From the NCBI GenBank assembly GCA_020746875.1, contig JAGTJL010000023.1, positions 804,577-868,576 of the forward strand: a stretch of 64,000 nt of DNA. The letters run 5' to 3'. The stretch's first letter is position 1. The number at the start of each line of letters is the position of its first letter. Below, one piece after another: positions 1-11,892 of the stretch. The translations under genes and the position numbers were made by a program. The DNA is from Rhexocercosporidium sp. MPI-PUGE-AT-0058 (Eukaryota > Ascomycota > Leotiomycetes > Helotiales). The notes beneath the pieces are model-generated. The model saw only the letters and a list, made by a program, of their open reading frames with translations. It did not search any database and was not told the DNA's origin.

Positions 1-956
1 ACTTTACGTAATTATATTAACCTAAAAAATACTTAAAAAATATAAAAGAAAATAAGAAAATATATTCATAATAAAGTATAAGCTTTAATTAAGCTTTTTT
101 ACCGACGCTTTAACGTTTATAAATTAAGTAATATAATAAAAGTCTTAAAATTTTGTCGTAAAAGGTTTTAATAAGGTTATTAGCGTATATTTTGCTTATA
201 AGCAAGTATAACCTTAAAACTTCCTTTTTGGTATTTTTAGCGTAATTATATATATTGAATATTAACGTATTTAAGCTTAGTCGATATACGCTAGTTTTTA
301 TTAATTATTATAGAAAATATTCTAAAAGCACTTTATATTAAGGTATATCTTCGCAAAGAGCTTTTGTAATATTATAATTATTTTTGTAATTCGCTTTACC
401 CTTAAGAGCTTAACTTCGGTTATCGAAGTAATAATTATATTTTATCTAATTATTATTTAAAATATAATGCCCCCGAACAAAATAATAATTAGCCTTTATA
501 CAAAACGCCTAATTTTTAAATTATCTACGAAAGAAGTATTAGAAGCTATTATAAGTTACGTTTCGCGATCTTAACGATTATAAATAATACTTAAAAAGCG
601 TATATTAAAAAAGTCGCAAATAATTTAATCTCTAGCTTATAAATACTTTTAACTTAGGTTCGTTAAGAAATACAATAATTATAAAGCTGCAAAAGTTATA
701 TCTGATTTAAATATAACAGCTATATATAATATAAAACCGATTTGCTCTTAATATTCTTTAATTTAATTTACAATTGCTTTAACGGTATTCTTAATTAAAT
801 CGTAATATAATAAAAGAATACTCGAGTAATTATTATCTGCTGAATTAAAATTTTAAGCTACTTTTTTTATATACGTATTATAAATAAGCGTAATTATCTT
901 CGCATATTTATTACGTATAATTCGTACTTCTAAGAATTATTTTATATTTCTTATTA
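1..956 (-). mobile_element. Copia relic (Copia-C), 3' pol part, RIP-mutated, runs off the left edge
   Basis: The stretch aligns along its whole length with 17353-18335 of Copia-2, which on the minus strand encodes the end of a Copia reverse transcriptase and RNase H. It is therefore a second copy of the Copia-2 family. Both copies are saturated with TpA and with stops in place of CAA/CAG. The copy is interrupted at 956 by a MITE that carries Gypsy-1, and resumes at 23517; joining the two ends restores the Copia-2 sequence around 18335. The rest of the element lies left of the window, so its 3' LTR is not seen. It is the oldest layer of the nest. The identification is by alignment to Copia-2; the order of insertion is inference from containment. 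Confidence 0.75.
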
Positions 957-1111
957 TCGTTTTAACTGCTTTTCCATGCATATACCTGGAGGCGCCGTAA
1001 CCGAAGCCTAGTATTGGAGCTGCTAAGCCCTGAAAGTAATTAGATCGGCGTTAGCCAGTGCCTTATACCTTAAAGCGATAGCGCTCACATGCCGAAGGAG
1101 ATGTGCATGTA
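957..1111. mobile_element. MITE, left 155 bp (TIR element with TA duplication)
   Basis: A short GC-balanced block in AT-rich DNA. It starts TCGTTTTAACTGC at 957; the reverse complement of 23502-23514 is TCGCTTAAACTGC, so the two ends are terminal inverted repeats. TA flanks both ends (955-956 and 23515-23516), and removing the block plus one TA restores the Copia sequence. The reunited element is 168 bp. TA duplication and size fit a pogo/Tc1-type MITE, but no parent transposase with this TIR is in the window. Gypsy-1 is inserted 13 bp before its right end and duplicated ATGTA (1107-1111 and 23497-23501). Confidence 0.75.
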
Positions 1112-1301
1112 TGTAATGGTCTGTGCTCTTAGCGCTGATTGCGTAATCACTGTCCTCATAAAGACAGTGAGGGGGAAGAGGTAATCTTCCTTCCTTAGTA
1201 ATTAGCTTCTATATAAATTTAAATATTATTAGCGAGTTTATAGCGCTTCTCTAGTTATTTTATTATGTTATAATTATCTTAGCGTATTAGTAATTATTAT
1301 A
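1112..1301 (+). repeat. Gypsy-1 5' LTR (190 bp)
   Basis: Begins TGTAATGGTCTGTGC and matches 15864-15943 joined to 23387-23496, allowing C/T and G/A differences typical of RIP. The 3' LTR begins TATAATAGTTTGTG, the same bases after RIP. The GC-balanced first 90 bp were little affected by RIP. Confidence 0.8.
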
Positions 1302-1349
1302 TTTTAATTATTATTCTTTTATCGTTAGCTTAATTATTATATAATAGTT

Positions 1350-2470
1350 TAAATTAAAGGATTATTAACGACAGCCTTAAGTCGATAAGGACAACGATCG
1401 AATACCCCGGGATATTAAGGAATCGCTGGAGATACGTTAGCAAATAATATTACCGCGATGTAAGAATAACTTCGGGCTCTTAAGAAGCGGAATAATATCC
1501 TCGACAGCCTTATCGCTGAGCATCGTCAAATATACAACGACGATTTTACGTAATATTCTCTTAAAATAATAGCGAGAGCTTAACTCTTTTAATTTATTAA
1601 ATTAAAGACTTCTACGGACAACGGAGGCAATATAAGAAGCCCCTTAATAGTAGTCGACGAACCTCGAGCTTTACGTTAAGAGAAGGGCAAATATATAACC
1701 CCCTTAGAATATAAAGGAAAGAGTTACCGAGAACTCATAGAGTATTTATAAGCTTATAACCGTGTTTTTAACTACGATTTTAAAGAATTCCCAACCGATA
1801 TAATTAAGATTAAATAAGCGGTAATACTACTTCGTAAAGAATTAGTAAATGCTTAAGAAAGATTTAAAAAGCAAACCCTAAAGAAACTTAATATAATAAC
1901 TTAAGAAAATTATAAAGAGTTTTTGGAAAATCTTTAGTTATTCCTCGTCTTAAAAAGGGTAATTAATTTTTAGGCTTATGAAATAGCCCGATAAAGAGTT
2001 AGCTAATTTATTTATAAATTCATTAATTACTTAAAAGGATTAAAGGAATACCTCGAGCTTTTTATAAAGCGCTAACTATAAGATATTCTCTTTAATAAAA
2101 TTCGGCTTAAAATATGCCAAAAGATTGTCGAAAGTGAATAAGTTAATAAATTATAAACTTATAAAGAAGTCATTTCCGCTATCGCTCTTTAAGAAACTTA
2201 TAATTTAACGAAAGGAAATAATAAAAGGTAAAGAAAATTAAAAAATAAAAAAGAGAAACCTTTTTATAAGCTTTTACGAAAAGTTAGCGAAAGGCGAGAC
2301 AATTCCTGGCTAGAGCGATTTAATAAAGTTAACTTAAATAAAATCCTAATTAAAAAAAGTAAAAAAGGAAGTTATAAGTCGAAAGTCGAATGCTACTTAT
2401 GCTATAAACTCGGCTATTACGTTAATAAATACTTAAAGACCGATGCCGGCAAGTCTAAAGATAAACGCTA
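1350..2470 (+). pseudogene. Gypsy-1 gag with CCHC zinc knuckle, RIP-mutated
   Basis: A continuous plus-strand coding signal broken only by TAA/TAG that replace CAA/CAG. It ends in a knuckle at 2390-2443 read as CYLCYKLGYYVNKY, i.e. the C-x2-C-x4-H-x4-C retroviral zinc knuckle in which the histidine and last cysteine now read tyrosine (CAC to TAC, TGC to TAC). Basic Lys/Arg-rich residues precede it, as in Gypsy nucleocapsids. It would have packaged the element RNA. Start is approximate. Confidence 0.65.
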
Positions 2471-2529
2471 AAAGAGCGCCTAACTTGCGGTAGCCTTTAC
2501 GTCTTTATTAAAATCGATAAGTAAAAGGA

Positions 2530-3900
2530 TGGAAATTTAACTGAAAATCTTGTCGAGTAAAGAATAGAAGACGTTAATAGCCTTAATTAATAATAGAGCG
2601 GAAGACAATTTTGTCTCGAGGCTTATAATAAAGGAGTGTAATTTATAACTCACCGGCGAAGAATTAAAGATATTTTAGACCCTTTTTAGTAATAAAAGTG
2701 TCGTTTACGGTATAACTTTTACTTAAGTAGAAATTATAAATATATTTAAATAAATAAAGCTGGATATACTCCGGCTAAGAGTCATTAATATGCCGGGTGT
2801 AGACCTAATTTTAGGATGGCCTTAGCTAAAAGAAATCAATTCTTAAATTAGTTTTAAGACTAAATAATAAAAATATTTATACCGATTAAATAATATTTAT
2901 AATTTTAATATTATAAAACTTAAGGAGTTTATATAAGTTATTAATAAAAAAGAGTCGCCCGCGTACGCTATAATGCTTAACCTTAATATTATACGCTTAT
3001 TAAACGCCGATAATATATTTATTATTTTATAATAATATTATAAATTTAAAAACGTTTTTTTAAAAGAAAAAGGAAATAAGTTACCCTCGTTATAAGGTCG
3101 TTAATATACTATTAACCTAGAACCGGGTGCGAAGCCCTTATACTCTTTAATTTATAACCTCTTCGAGACGGAACTAGAGGTTCTCTAGAGCTACTTTAAA
3201 TCTTTTAAAGCTAAAGGATAAATAAGAAAAAATAAGAGCTTAACTAGAGCTTTTATTTTATTTATAATAAAAAAAGATAGTGGCCTTCGACTATATATTG
3301 ATTACAAGACTTTAAATTAAATTACGATTAAGAATCGATACCCCCTATTATTAATTAGCGAGACGTTAAATAGACTTTAGGACGCAAAGATTTTTATTAA
3401 TTTAAATTTATAAAATGTATATTATTATATTAAAATTAAGAAAGGAGACGAGTAGAAAACTATATTCTGCACTCGTTATAAGTATTACGAGTATTAAGTA
3501 ATACCGTTCGGACTATTTAATGCGCCGGCGACATTTTAAGTATATATTAATAATGTATTAGCGGGACTCGTAAATATTATTTATATCGTTTATTTTAATA
3601 ATATTTTAATATATTTAACGGATTTATTTTAATATAAAAACCACGTTCGTTAGGTCCTTAAGAGATTACGACAAGCAAATCTCTTTATTAAGCTGTCGAA
3701 ATGCTTTTTTAATACTTAAAATATAGACTTTTTAAGTTATATAATATCTCTCGCTAAAGTATTAATAAAGTAAAGCCGAATAAATATTATTAAGGACTAA
3801 TTAAAGCCTAAAAGTATTAAAGATATCCAAGTTTTCATTAGCTTCGCTAACTTTTACCGGCGCTTTATTATAAACTTCTTAATTATTACCCGGCTAATGA
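2530..3900 (+). pseudogene. Gypsy-1 pol, protease and reverse transcriptase part
   Basis: Follows gag. The reverse transcriptase is recognisable from the phrases LYIDYKTLN near 3290, IPFGLFNAPATF near 3500 and the catalytic box at about 3591-3608. That box reads YFNNILIY where active Gypsy enzymes have YFDDILIY: both catalytic aspartates are changed to asparagine (GAT to AAT), as expected from RIP on the opposite strand. The domain continues to ANFYRRFI near 3850 and is then cut by Copia-1; it resumes at 11893. Confidence 0.8.
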
Positions 3901-3905
3901 TAAGC

Positions 3906-4089
3906 TGTCGTATAAGCACGGGCAGCTGCTCTCTTGGCACTGCACGTGACCTAATTAGGTTCTGCTACTGTAGACCGCCTTCAGGAGAACAACTGTTTTC
4001 TCTTAATTCTTAAAGCTTTTAGAATAATAATTAATTACTTTAATTCAATTATAATTATTTATAATACTTTAATACACTTTTATATTATA
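3906..4089 (+). repeat. Copia-1 5' LTR (184 bp)
   Basis: Same length as 11704-11887 and aligned without gaps. Differences are mainly C/T, e.g. the end reads TATATTATA here and TACACCACA in the 3' LTR. Confidence 0.8.
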
Positions 4090-4539
4090 ATTATAAGCCC
4101 CGTTAATAAAGCTATTAAGTTAATATTCTTCCTTTTATACGCTATTAATTTAAATAAAGCTTATAAGGCAAGTTTATAAATAAAGAGCATTTATTATATA
4201 TTACAAAGTTTTCCACCTTATTATAAAGTGTAATTCATACTATTATTTTCTATTAATTCTTTTATTTTATTTTAAACGAATATAAAAGCCGAGCAACTAG
4301 ACTCAATACTTTTCTAGTCTTTCCTCCTTTATTAAATACTTAAAGCTCACGAGAATAACCCCTTCGTTATAATAGACTTAATTTTAGCTTCTTCTTTAAA
4401 TAATCGAATTCCTTTTAATTATAATAAGCGCATTTAAATTCCTTAATATTAAGCGTTTAAATCCTTTTATATCTTTTATAAAATATAAAATTCAGTAAAT
4501 CTTACGTTATTAATTACTCTTAACCTTTTCGACGCCGAA

Positions 4540-7500
4540 TCAAAACCTTTATTACTAAACGATTTAAAAGTATAATAAAATAAAAAAGCTATTAAATATA
4601 ACTTTTAAGTTTAAGTAAAGTAAGACAAAAATATTCACGACCTTATAAAGAAAGGCCTTAAGCCGAGCGTATTACTACCGGCAAAGGCTATAATTAAGAA
4701 TATAACTTTAATATATATTACTTTTATAAAGGAATACGTAAAGAAGCTCGCATAATAAACGGAAAAGGCTTGAGCTTATAAAATAGCTTATAAGTAAATT
4801 TAAAAGATAATTAATCTTTTTATTTATTAAAAATAATTAAGAAATACGAGAACGAGTAAGCTCGTATAAAAAAGGAGTAGTTAACCGAGATAATAAACGG
4901 AGACCTTTAATTAAAGTTATAAACTCTTTAGTTACTCCTCCGGATTCTTAAAAGAGATTATGCCTCTTTAGAAATAAGTATTTATATATTAATATAATTT
5001 ACTTATAAAAAGAAGCTCGTTATTATTAAAATAAGGCGAGTTAATCTTAAGAAATAACTTTAAAAATAAAAAGCGGCTTATTAAAATGTTTTCTTATACG
5101 ATTTATTAAACGTTAAAGGATTGCTAATAATATTTAATTTTATTAAGGCGGTGCAAGAAAAGCTCGCACCGGAATAGGCGCGCGAACGGCTTTCTGAATT
5201 ATTAAGAAATAATGCTCTCGGGGTAGCAAATTAATACTCTTTACTTAATTACGTTAATTAATTATTTACTTTTAATAAGGAATTACTTATAGCTTTTAAA
5301 TAATAAAAGATAATAAGCTTATATATTACTTTTAAAAGAAGATTAAATACTTTCGTAATCTCGTCGGTTTAACGAAACTAGTCGCCAAATACGCGAGTAA
5401 ATACTTACTTATATAAGTATCGCTTTTACCGTTATAAAGCTATTAATTATTATAGATTTCGATATTATTACGACGGCTCGACGGCGAGCAACTTCAAGAA
5501 CTTATTATTAGTAAAGGAAATTAAAGAAATTTAACTTTAATTAAAAAGCGACTTCCTTGACTTCCGCCGAGAAATTATTAAATTTAATAAGAATATATTA
5601 TTAATAACGTAACTGACTTCTAGACCGCCTTTTAATAATTCCTTTTTTATTTAAGTATTAATAGCTTTTGTAATTTTAAAGCTAATTATTTTAATAAAAG
5701 TAAAATACTTTAAAAACGTTTAAGCTTATCTTATAAGCCCTGAATTTCTCGACAAAGCTCTCGCTATTACGAAAGTATACGTTATTATAAATATAAATCG
5801 CTATCCGCTCGTAAAGAATACCTTACTTAATAACGGAGCTATTATTTATTTAATAAATTCAAAAGCTCTTCTCGTTCTTAAAAGCTTTATTAAATCTATT
5901 ATAATTAATAACGTTAAGGCCGGAACGTTAAGCCTAATAATTAAAGGCCGCGGTACTCGAGTTTTTAAAAGTGCTTTCTACGGCTTTAATAAACTAAATA
6001 CAAGCGATTTAACCCTTTCGAACGTCGCTATTATTAAAAGCTTTAATATTAATATTATTTTAAAAGCTCGCCTTTTATAAGTAAGAGTTTAATATAATAA
6101 CTTAAATTGGACTTTACGCACGGGAACAACTGAAATAATTTAGTTTTAAAGTAATTATAGCGATAATTTAACTTAGCTTTTTTTAAATATAAGCCTTTTA
6201 ATTACTTTTCGGTTTCTTTAATTACTCGCCGTATTTTAACTCGTTTAAATTATAGCTTTTTAATATTTTTAACGCTAAAAAGGAGCATTCGCTAAAGCTT
6301 TTAGTTAAGTAAATAATATTTAAAGCTACGAGTCGATAAAGATTACTTATAATATCTACGCGTAAGTTATTTTAGAAAAAAAGCTTTAAAAAACTTAATA
6401 AAAAATACGCGTAACGTCGAGATTTAAGGTTTAACTCGGTTAAAATACGAGTATTATATAATAACTATAATATAATAAGTAATAAGTCGTCGTTAATTAA
6501 AGAGAATAACTACTCGTCCTTTTTACCGTATTTCTTAAGATTTATTTAATTTTCTAATAAAGTTTAACGGGAATAATTAGCTTTTATTAATTAAAAACAA
6601 ATATAATAAGAAATTTTATAAACGGCTTTTAAAAACTAAAAAGTTAATCGCTATCTTAAATACTCTTAAACCGTTTAAGGCGTAAATAAAACGCTAATTC
6701 GGGCTTTCGATTTATAAAATACGCTAAAATAACGATACTTTAATTATAAGAATTAATAAATTAATTAAGTATGAAAAATAATATAAGAAAAGTAGTATTA
6801 ATATTAAATCTATTTTCTTATATATATATTAACTTAATAAAAGAGCTGAGCGCGTAGGCAAAGAAATAATCGATAAATCGATTAAGATGCGCTTTTCCGC
6901 TAATTTACTTTAAGCGCTTTAAACGGAATTAATAATAACGGCAATTATTCTTTATAATATAAGTTTATTTACTCGTAAAGGCTTTAAGAGTCTTAACGAA
7001 GTATTTTAAGCTTAGTTTAAGTAGTATTTTCGATATTACGACCCTAAGCTCACGCTAAAGCTAATAATCGATTTACGGCTTAATTAAAGCAACTTATATA
7101 CGTACGGCTGTAAAGCCTACTTTATAATTAAAAACCGAGAAGCTCTCTGCCAAAAGAGAGCTTTTAAAATTAACTCGTGAGCGCACTTTAATTATTTAAT
7201 TAAATACGTCTTATTTAATATTTATAAAATTTAAGTGCTTTAATTATAATATATAATAATAACTCGGAATATTACTTTTAACGAAACCCTTTTTTATTTA
7301 AGTTCTTTAAATATAAAGAGAGCGGTCGGCTAGCCGCGCTTAATATTAAAGGATTTTACGGAAATATTAAAAGAAAAAGAAAGAGATTAAGACGCTAGTT
7401 TTATTATAATCAACCGACTGAGCGTATTTAATATATTAAAATTAAAAATATCGTTTATTATTTCGAACGGAGAATAATTAAGTAAAGTAATAAACGCTAT

Positions 7501-10090
7501 AAAAGTCGACGAGCTTATGAGCTCGGGGGTATTAAAACCTTTAATTAAGCTTTTAAGCTCGGGGGTAAAGCTATTTACTCTCCTTTTAATTAAGTTAATA
7601 GAAGTAAATACGCCACTTTTAGTTAATTTAATAACTCTTGACTTTATTTAGTTACTCGTTAATAAGAACTCGGGGGTAATTTAATTAAGAAAGAGTATTA
7701 AACTTCTTACTTACGAGCATTTTAATTAAGTTTTAAAACGAGCTAATACTTTAAGATAATTAGCGTCTAAAAGCGTAATTAAAAAAGGTATCTTACGTAA
7801 TATATTAAACTTTTAAAATAATATAGGCCTTAAGCGGAAGTTAATATTATAAGTTATAATTTACTTTAAAAGCTATACGACCGAGAGCGCGGTCTTAAGC
7901 GTCGGGGAGCACTTAAAGAAAGTGTCGACTTTAAGCAATTAAAAGCTCTATTTTAAGTAATTAAGTATAAGGAGTATTTATAATTATTAAAATCAAAAGA
8001 AAACAAAAAGTTAAGTTTACGCTTATTACTCCCGGTTTTAATTAAATTAAATTCCGGCTTACTTAAACCTCTTAAAAGGAAAAGAATAAAAGACCGAGCA
8101 ACTACTAAAAGTCGAAAGACTCGAGTTAATAATAAAATAACGAAACCGAATTAAAGCGTTTATATAATAATTATTAAAGAGTTAATTATAAAATCATTAT
8201 AACCGTTAAGTAACCGCAAATATTTAAAAGATTTTCTAAGGACTTTCTGGCTTAGTCAAAAACTAATACAAAGAGACGGAAAAGATTTAAGCGTAATTCA
8301 CGTTATTATATTAGCGTTTATACTTAAAAATATCGAAATTCGATAATTAATTAAGTTCTTACGGATTTATTAATTATAAATGCTTAAGGACTTATTAAAT
8401 TAGAAAAACCTTAAGGATTACCCGTTAAGAGAGCACTTCCGAGCCGACGTTATTAAAGAGATTATTAACTTTAAGTCGCGCAACTGCTAAAGAATTGTTA
8501 AATACACCTTTATTATTAAGTAATTAATTCCTTTAAAATAAGTATTTCACGCTAAAGTCGATTTATTAAGGTATTTAACCCGCTGTCGCTCCCGAGTCGT
8601 TATAAAAGAAGACTTATAGCTTAAAACGTTAATTTTATTAATATATATAGCTACTTTAATTATTCACTCTTTTAGAACTGTTATAATTATTGCAATTTAA
8701 TTTAATTTAAAAATAATTTAATTTAATATAGTAAATGCTTTTATTAACGCTAAATAAAATAAAATAAGTGCTCGCGTACGCTGCTATTTATTAAACGGCT
8801 TTAAATAAAACGGAATAATAATAAAAGTTAATCGCGTACTTTACGGACTTAAGGACTTACTAGCGCTATAATATAATGACTTCACTTATACTTTGATAAC
8901 TTTAGAATTAATTGCTTATAAAAAGGAGCCTTATATATTTATAAATAAATAACGTATAATATTTATAATATTTTATATCGACGATATTTAAGTGCTTTAT
9001 TATATTTCGGCTTTTAAAGACGCTAAATTAATTATCGACGGCTTAAATATAATATATAAGCTTACCGGAGGAGAGCAAACGGAATAATTCTTAAGCGTTC
9101 GTATTATTAAAGATCGATTAGCGAAGACTATTTCTTTAATATATAATACTTATATTTAAAAAGTTACTCTTCGATTTGAGTTAATAAATAGAAATTACTT
9201 AAATATATTATTATCTTAAGTTAAGCTATTAAAGAATTAAGAATAAGCTATTCCAGCTTAAATTAAAGAGTTTTAAAAAAAGGTTAAATTAATGCTTTAT
9301 ATTATAATTATATTACGCGTAGATATCGCTTTTGCTATTTTAAGGCTTTCTTACTTCTTAATTAATCTTTCCTAAGAGTATTTAATTATAGTTAACTAAA
9401 TAATTTATTACTTTTTCAATATTCGTTTTTTAGCGATTACTTATAATTATAAGCTGCGCGACTCTTATTTTATAATAGTATTAAATACTTCTTTTGCGGA
9501 CGATATCGAAATAAAGCGATCTTTTAATAAATATATTTTTATACTTTTTAAAAGTTTAATCTTTTAAAAAATAGCTTTATAAGATATAATTATTACGTTT
9601 ATAATATAAGTAAAGCTTTTTAAAGTTAAGCGCACCGGCAAAGAACTTATAGTATTTTAGCGATTCTTTTAGGAATTACGCTTTAATATAAGAATAACTT
9701 AGATAATTTTTTATAATAATTAATAAATGATTCAGTTAATCGTTAGTAAAAATCATCGTATTTTTATTAAGTTACGCCATATTAATATATAAAATATATA
9801 ATTACGCTAGGAGTTTTAAAAGAGCACTTTTAGAATAAAATATCTTTTTATAAGTTATATGCCGGCTAACGGACTTATTAAAAACCTTTCTCGGCAGAAA
9901 TTTAAAGTATTTATTACTTTTATTAACTTAATAAATGTTCGTGCTCAATTAAAGCAACTCTTTTAAAAGACTCGCTTTAAAATAATCTTTTATATATATT
10001 TTTTACTTTTTATTTATTCTTAAAGTAATTATATAATAAGCTTATCTTTTAATTAAAGAACTTTATTTATATTATTATATATTCTTTTAT
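4540..10090 (+). pseudogene. Copia-1 gag-pol polyprotein, RIP-mutated
   Basis: Degenerate plus-strand polyprotein. The clearest part is the Copia reverse transcriptase from about 8640: FNIVNAFINAK, NRVLYGLKD, then FYIDDI at 8970-8987 (the catalytic YxDD survives here). RNase H follows with SFADDIEIKRSFNKYIF at about 9491-9540, equivalent to the ADxxxxRRSTSGY box of Copia enzymes. Weaker coding signal upstream (about 6870-7500) lies where integrase is expected. The whole would encode Gag, protease, integrase, reverse transcriptase and RNase H. Dozens of TAA/TAG make it non-functional. The 5' limit is a guess. Confidence 0.7.
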
Positions 10091-10149
10091 AAATTTCTCT
10101 TTTATAAATTTTTATTTATAATTTTATCTTATTAAAAATTAACTAAGCT

Positions 10150-11260
10150 TAAAAATGTAAATCATTACATCTTAAAGAGCTAATTGCTCTTAACGATTCT
10201 TTAATTTAAAAGTAAACGCAAGCTTTAGTTTTTAAAATACAAGAAGACACTTAAAGAATAAGAGGTTCTTAAGCTTTAAAAAACAAAAAAGCAACTTATT
10301 TATTAAAAAGAAAAAGGCCTAAAACCTCCTGAATTAGCTTACTTAAAGTATTAGTTATTATATTAATTAACTTCTTAACGCGAGCAGCTTAAGCTTCTTA
10401 TTTAGGAGTAAGAATAACTCCACGAGTAGACATAACTTAAAAGGCCAGAACGCTAAGACCTAAGCTATAAGCGCGAATAACTCCGGCAGTAGCCTCGGTA
10501 ATAACAGCTTTAATAATAATAGCAGCAGCAAGATAATTAATTATTCTCTTATCACTTTTCTTAACGAAAAGAGTACTTATAGCGGCAGTAATCTTCTCTT
10601 TAGTAATACGAACATAAGTTATAAAAGCAACTAAAAGCTCTTTTTCTTTTTTTAAAAAATTAATTAAATTAATTTAATTTTCTAAAAATAAAGCGAGTAA
10701 CTTACCGTTTTCCTTATTATCGTTATCTTTATTATTACCTCCGAATCTATTAATAGCTCCTAAAGTAACTCTATTATTAAAACTAATAGCAACGCCAATA
10801 ATAGCAGCTCTATTAATATTACTACCTTTAAAAGCGGCATAAACCGGGATTCTTAATTACTTTAACTTTTAAAAAAATTAATAATAAATTAAAAAGCGAG
10901 AAAAAAGTAGCTAAATCGACTTACTTTTTTATTAGCTTTATTTTCTAACGCATTATAATATACGAGGAAAGGAACTTAAGTAATAGCGAGAGTAATTACG
11001 CACTTATGGCCGGACGAATAAGCGAAGCAGCGAGTACCCTTATTAACGGTATTATAATATTAACCGCTACTTTTTATTTAAAAGACGTTATTAATATAAC
11101 TTAAACAAATTATTACATAAGCACTTACTAGCTGCTTTAAAGCCTAAAGAGTAGTAGCGGCACGGCGAGAAGCGGAGGCGGGAACAGGAGCAGCCGAAAG
11201 TCTTGCTTTAGCGGCAACCTTCTTTTTATTATTTATAATAGTTTTAATTTATTATAAGTC
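10150..11260 (-). pseudogene. Antisense accessory ORF of Copia-1 with a CxxC-type motif, RIP-mutated
   Basis: Between pol and the 3' LTR the minus strand reads as degraded coding sequence. It starts with an Ala/Lys/Arg-rich part (KARLSAAPVPASASRRA), then RCFAYSSGHKCV at 11000-11037, best read as C-x2-C-x5-C with one cysteine turned to tyrosine by RIP. A long helical C-terminal part follows (for example RAAIIGVAISFNNRV, ELLVAFITYVRITKEKI, INYLAAAIIIKAVITEATAG). Stops are nearly all TAA/TAG at former Gln codons. I do not recognise the family. An ORF of similar placement lies in Copia-2, Gypsy-1 and Gypsy-2. Function unknown; a nucleic-acid-binding accessory protein is only a guess. Confidence 0.5.
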
Positions 11261-11703
11261 AGCAGTTATTCTCTAATTAAATAATTTCTAATTAATTAAT
11301 CTTCGATTAATTAATTTTAATTAGTCGATTTCCGATTAGTAAATCGAAACTAATAAATCGAAAATCGAGCTACTCACCTTGCTCTAGCAAGCAGATCGTC
11401 GCTCTTTTATAACGATTCTGGCGGAGCGCTTAAAGACACTTATAATATCGAAGGGAGCAGTTGATTAATTAATTAATTAATAAATTAATTAAGTAATAAA
11501 TCGAGAGCAGACGATCTGTATATTATCGAGTGTTTATAGGTTCAGGTTTAGTAGGAAAATCGTTAGTTTATGTAATTAGGTTGTTTGCCTGATTATTATA
11601 TATAAGTGAATTTATTTATTTAATTCTTTCTTATTATTTATTCTCGCTTAATATAGTTAATTACAATAGTAATAGCTTACTATTATTAATTGCTTAAGGG
11701 GTG

Positions 11704-11887
11704 TGTCGTATAGGCACAGGCAGCTGTTTTCTTAGTATTACACGTGACTTAATTAGGTTCTGCTATTATAGACCGCTTTTAAGAAAATAACTGTTTTCTC
11801 CTAATTCTTAGAGCTTTTAAAATAATAATTAATTACTTTAATTCAATTATAACTGCTCACAGTGCTTTAATACATTTCTACACCACA
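11704..11887 (+). repeat. Copia-1 3' LTR (184 bp)
   Basis: Begins TGTCGTATAGGCACAGG directly after the purine tract and ends CACCACA before TSD TAAGC. It is less RIP-altered than the 5' copy. Confidence 0.8.
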
Positions 11888-11892
11888 TAAGC

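Larger units (their letters stand above)
3906..11887 (+). mobile_element. Copia-1 retrotransposon, RIP-mutated, complete ends
   Basis: 7,982 bp with two 184-bp LTRs (3906-4089, 11704-11887) starting TGTCGTATA and ending CACA (TATA after RIP in the 5' copy). The TSD TAAGC is exact (3901-3905, 11888-11892). A purine tract AAGGGG stands before the 3' LTR. Plus-strand pol has Copia order, with integrase before reverse transcriptase. A 1.6-kb stretch between pol and the 3' LTR holds a minus-strand ORF. The LTR start resembles that of Copia-2 (TGTCGT-GCAGG/ATAGG), so the two are related families. Insertion in Gypsy-1 pol makes it younger than Gypsy-1. Confidence 0.85.
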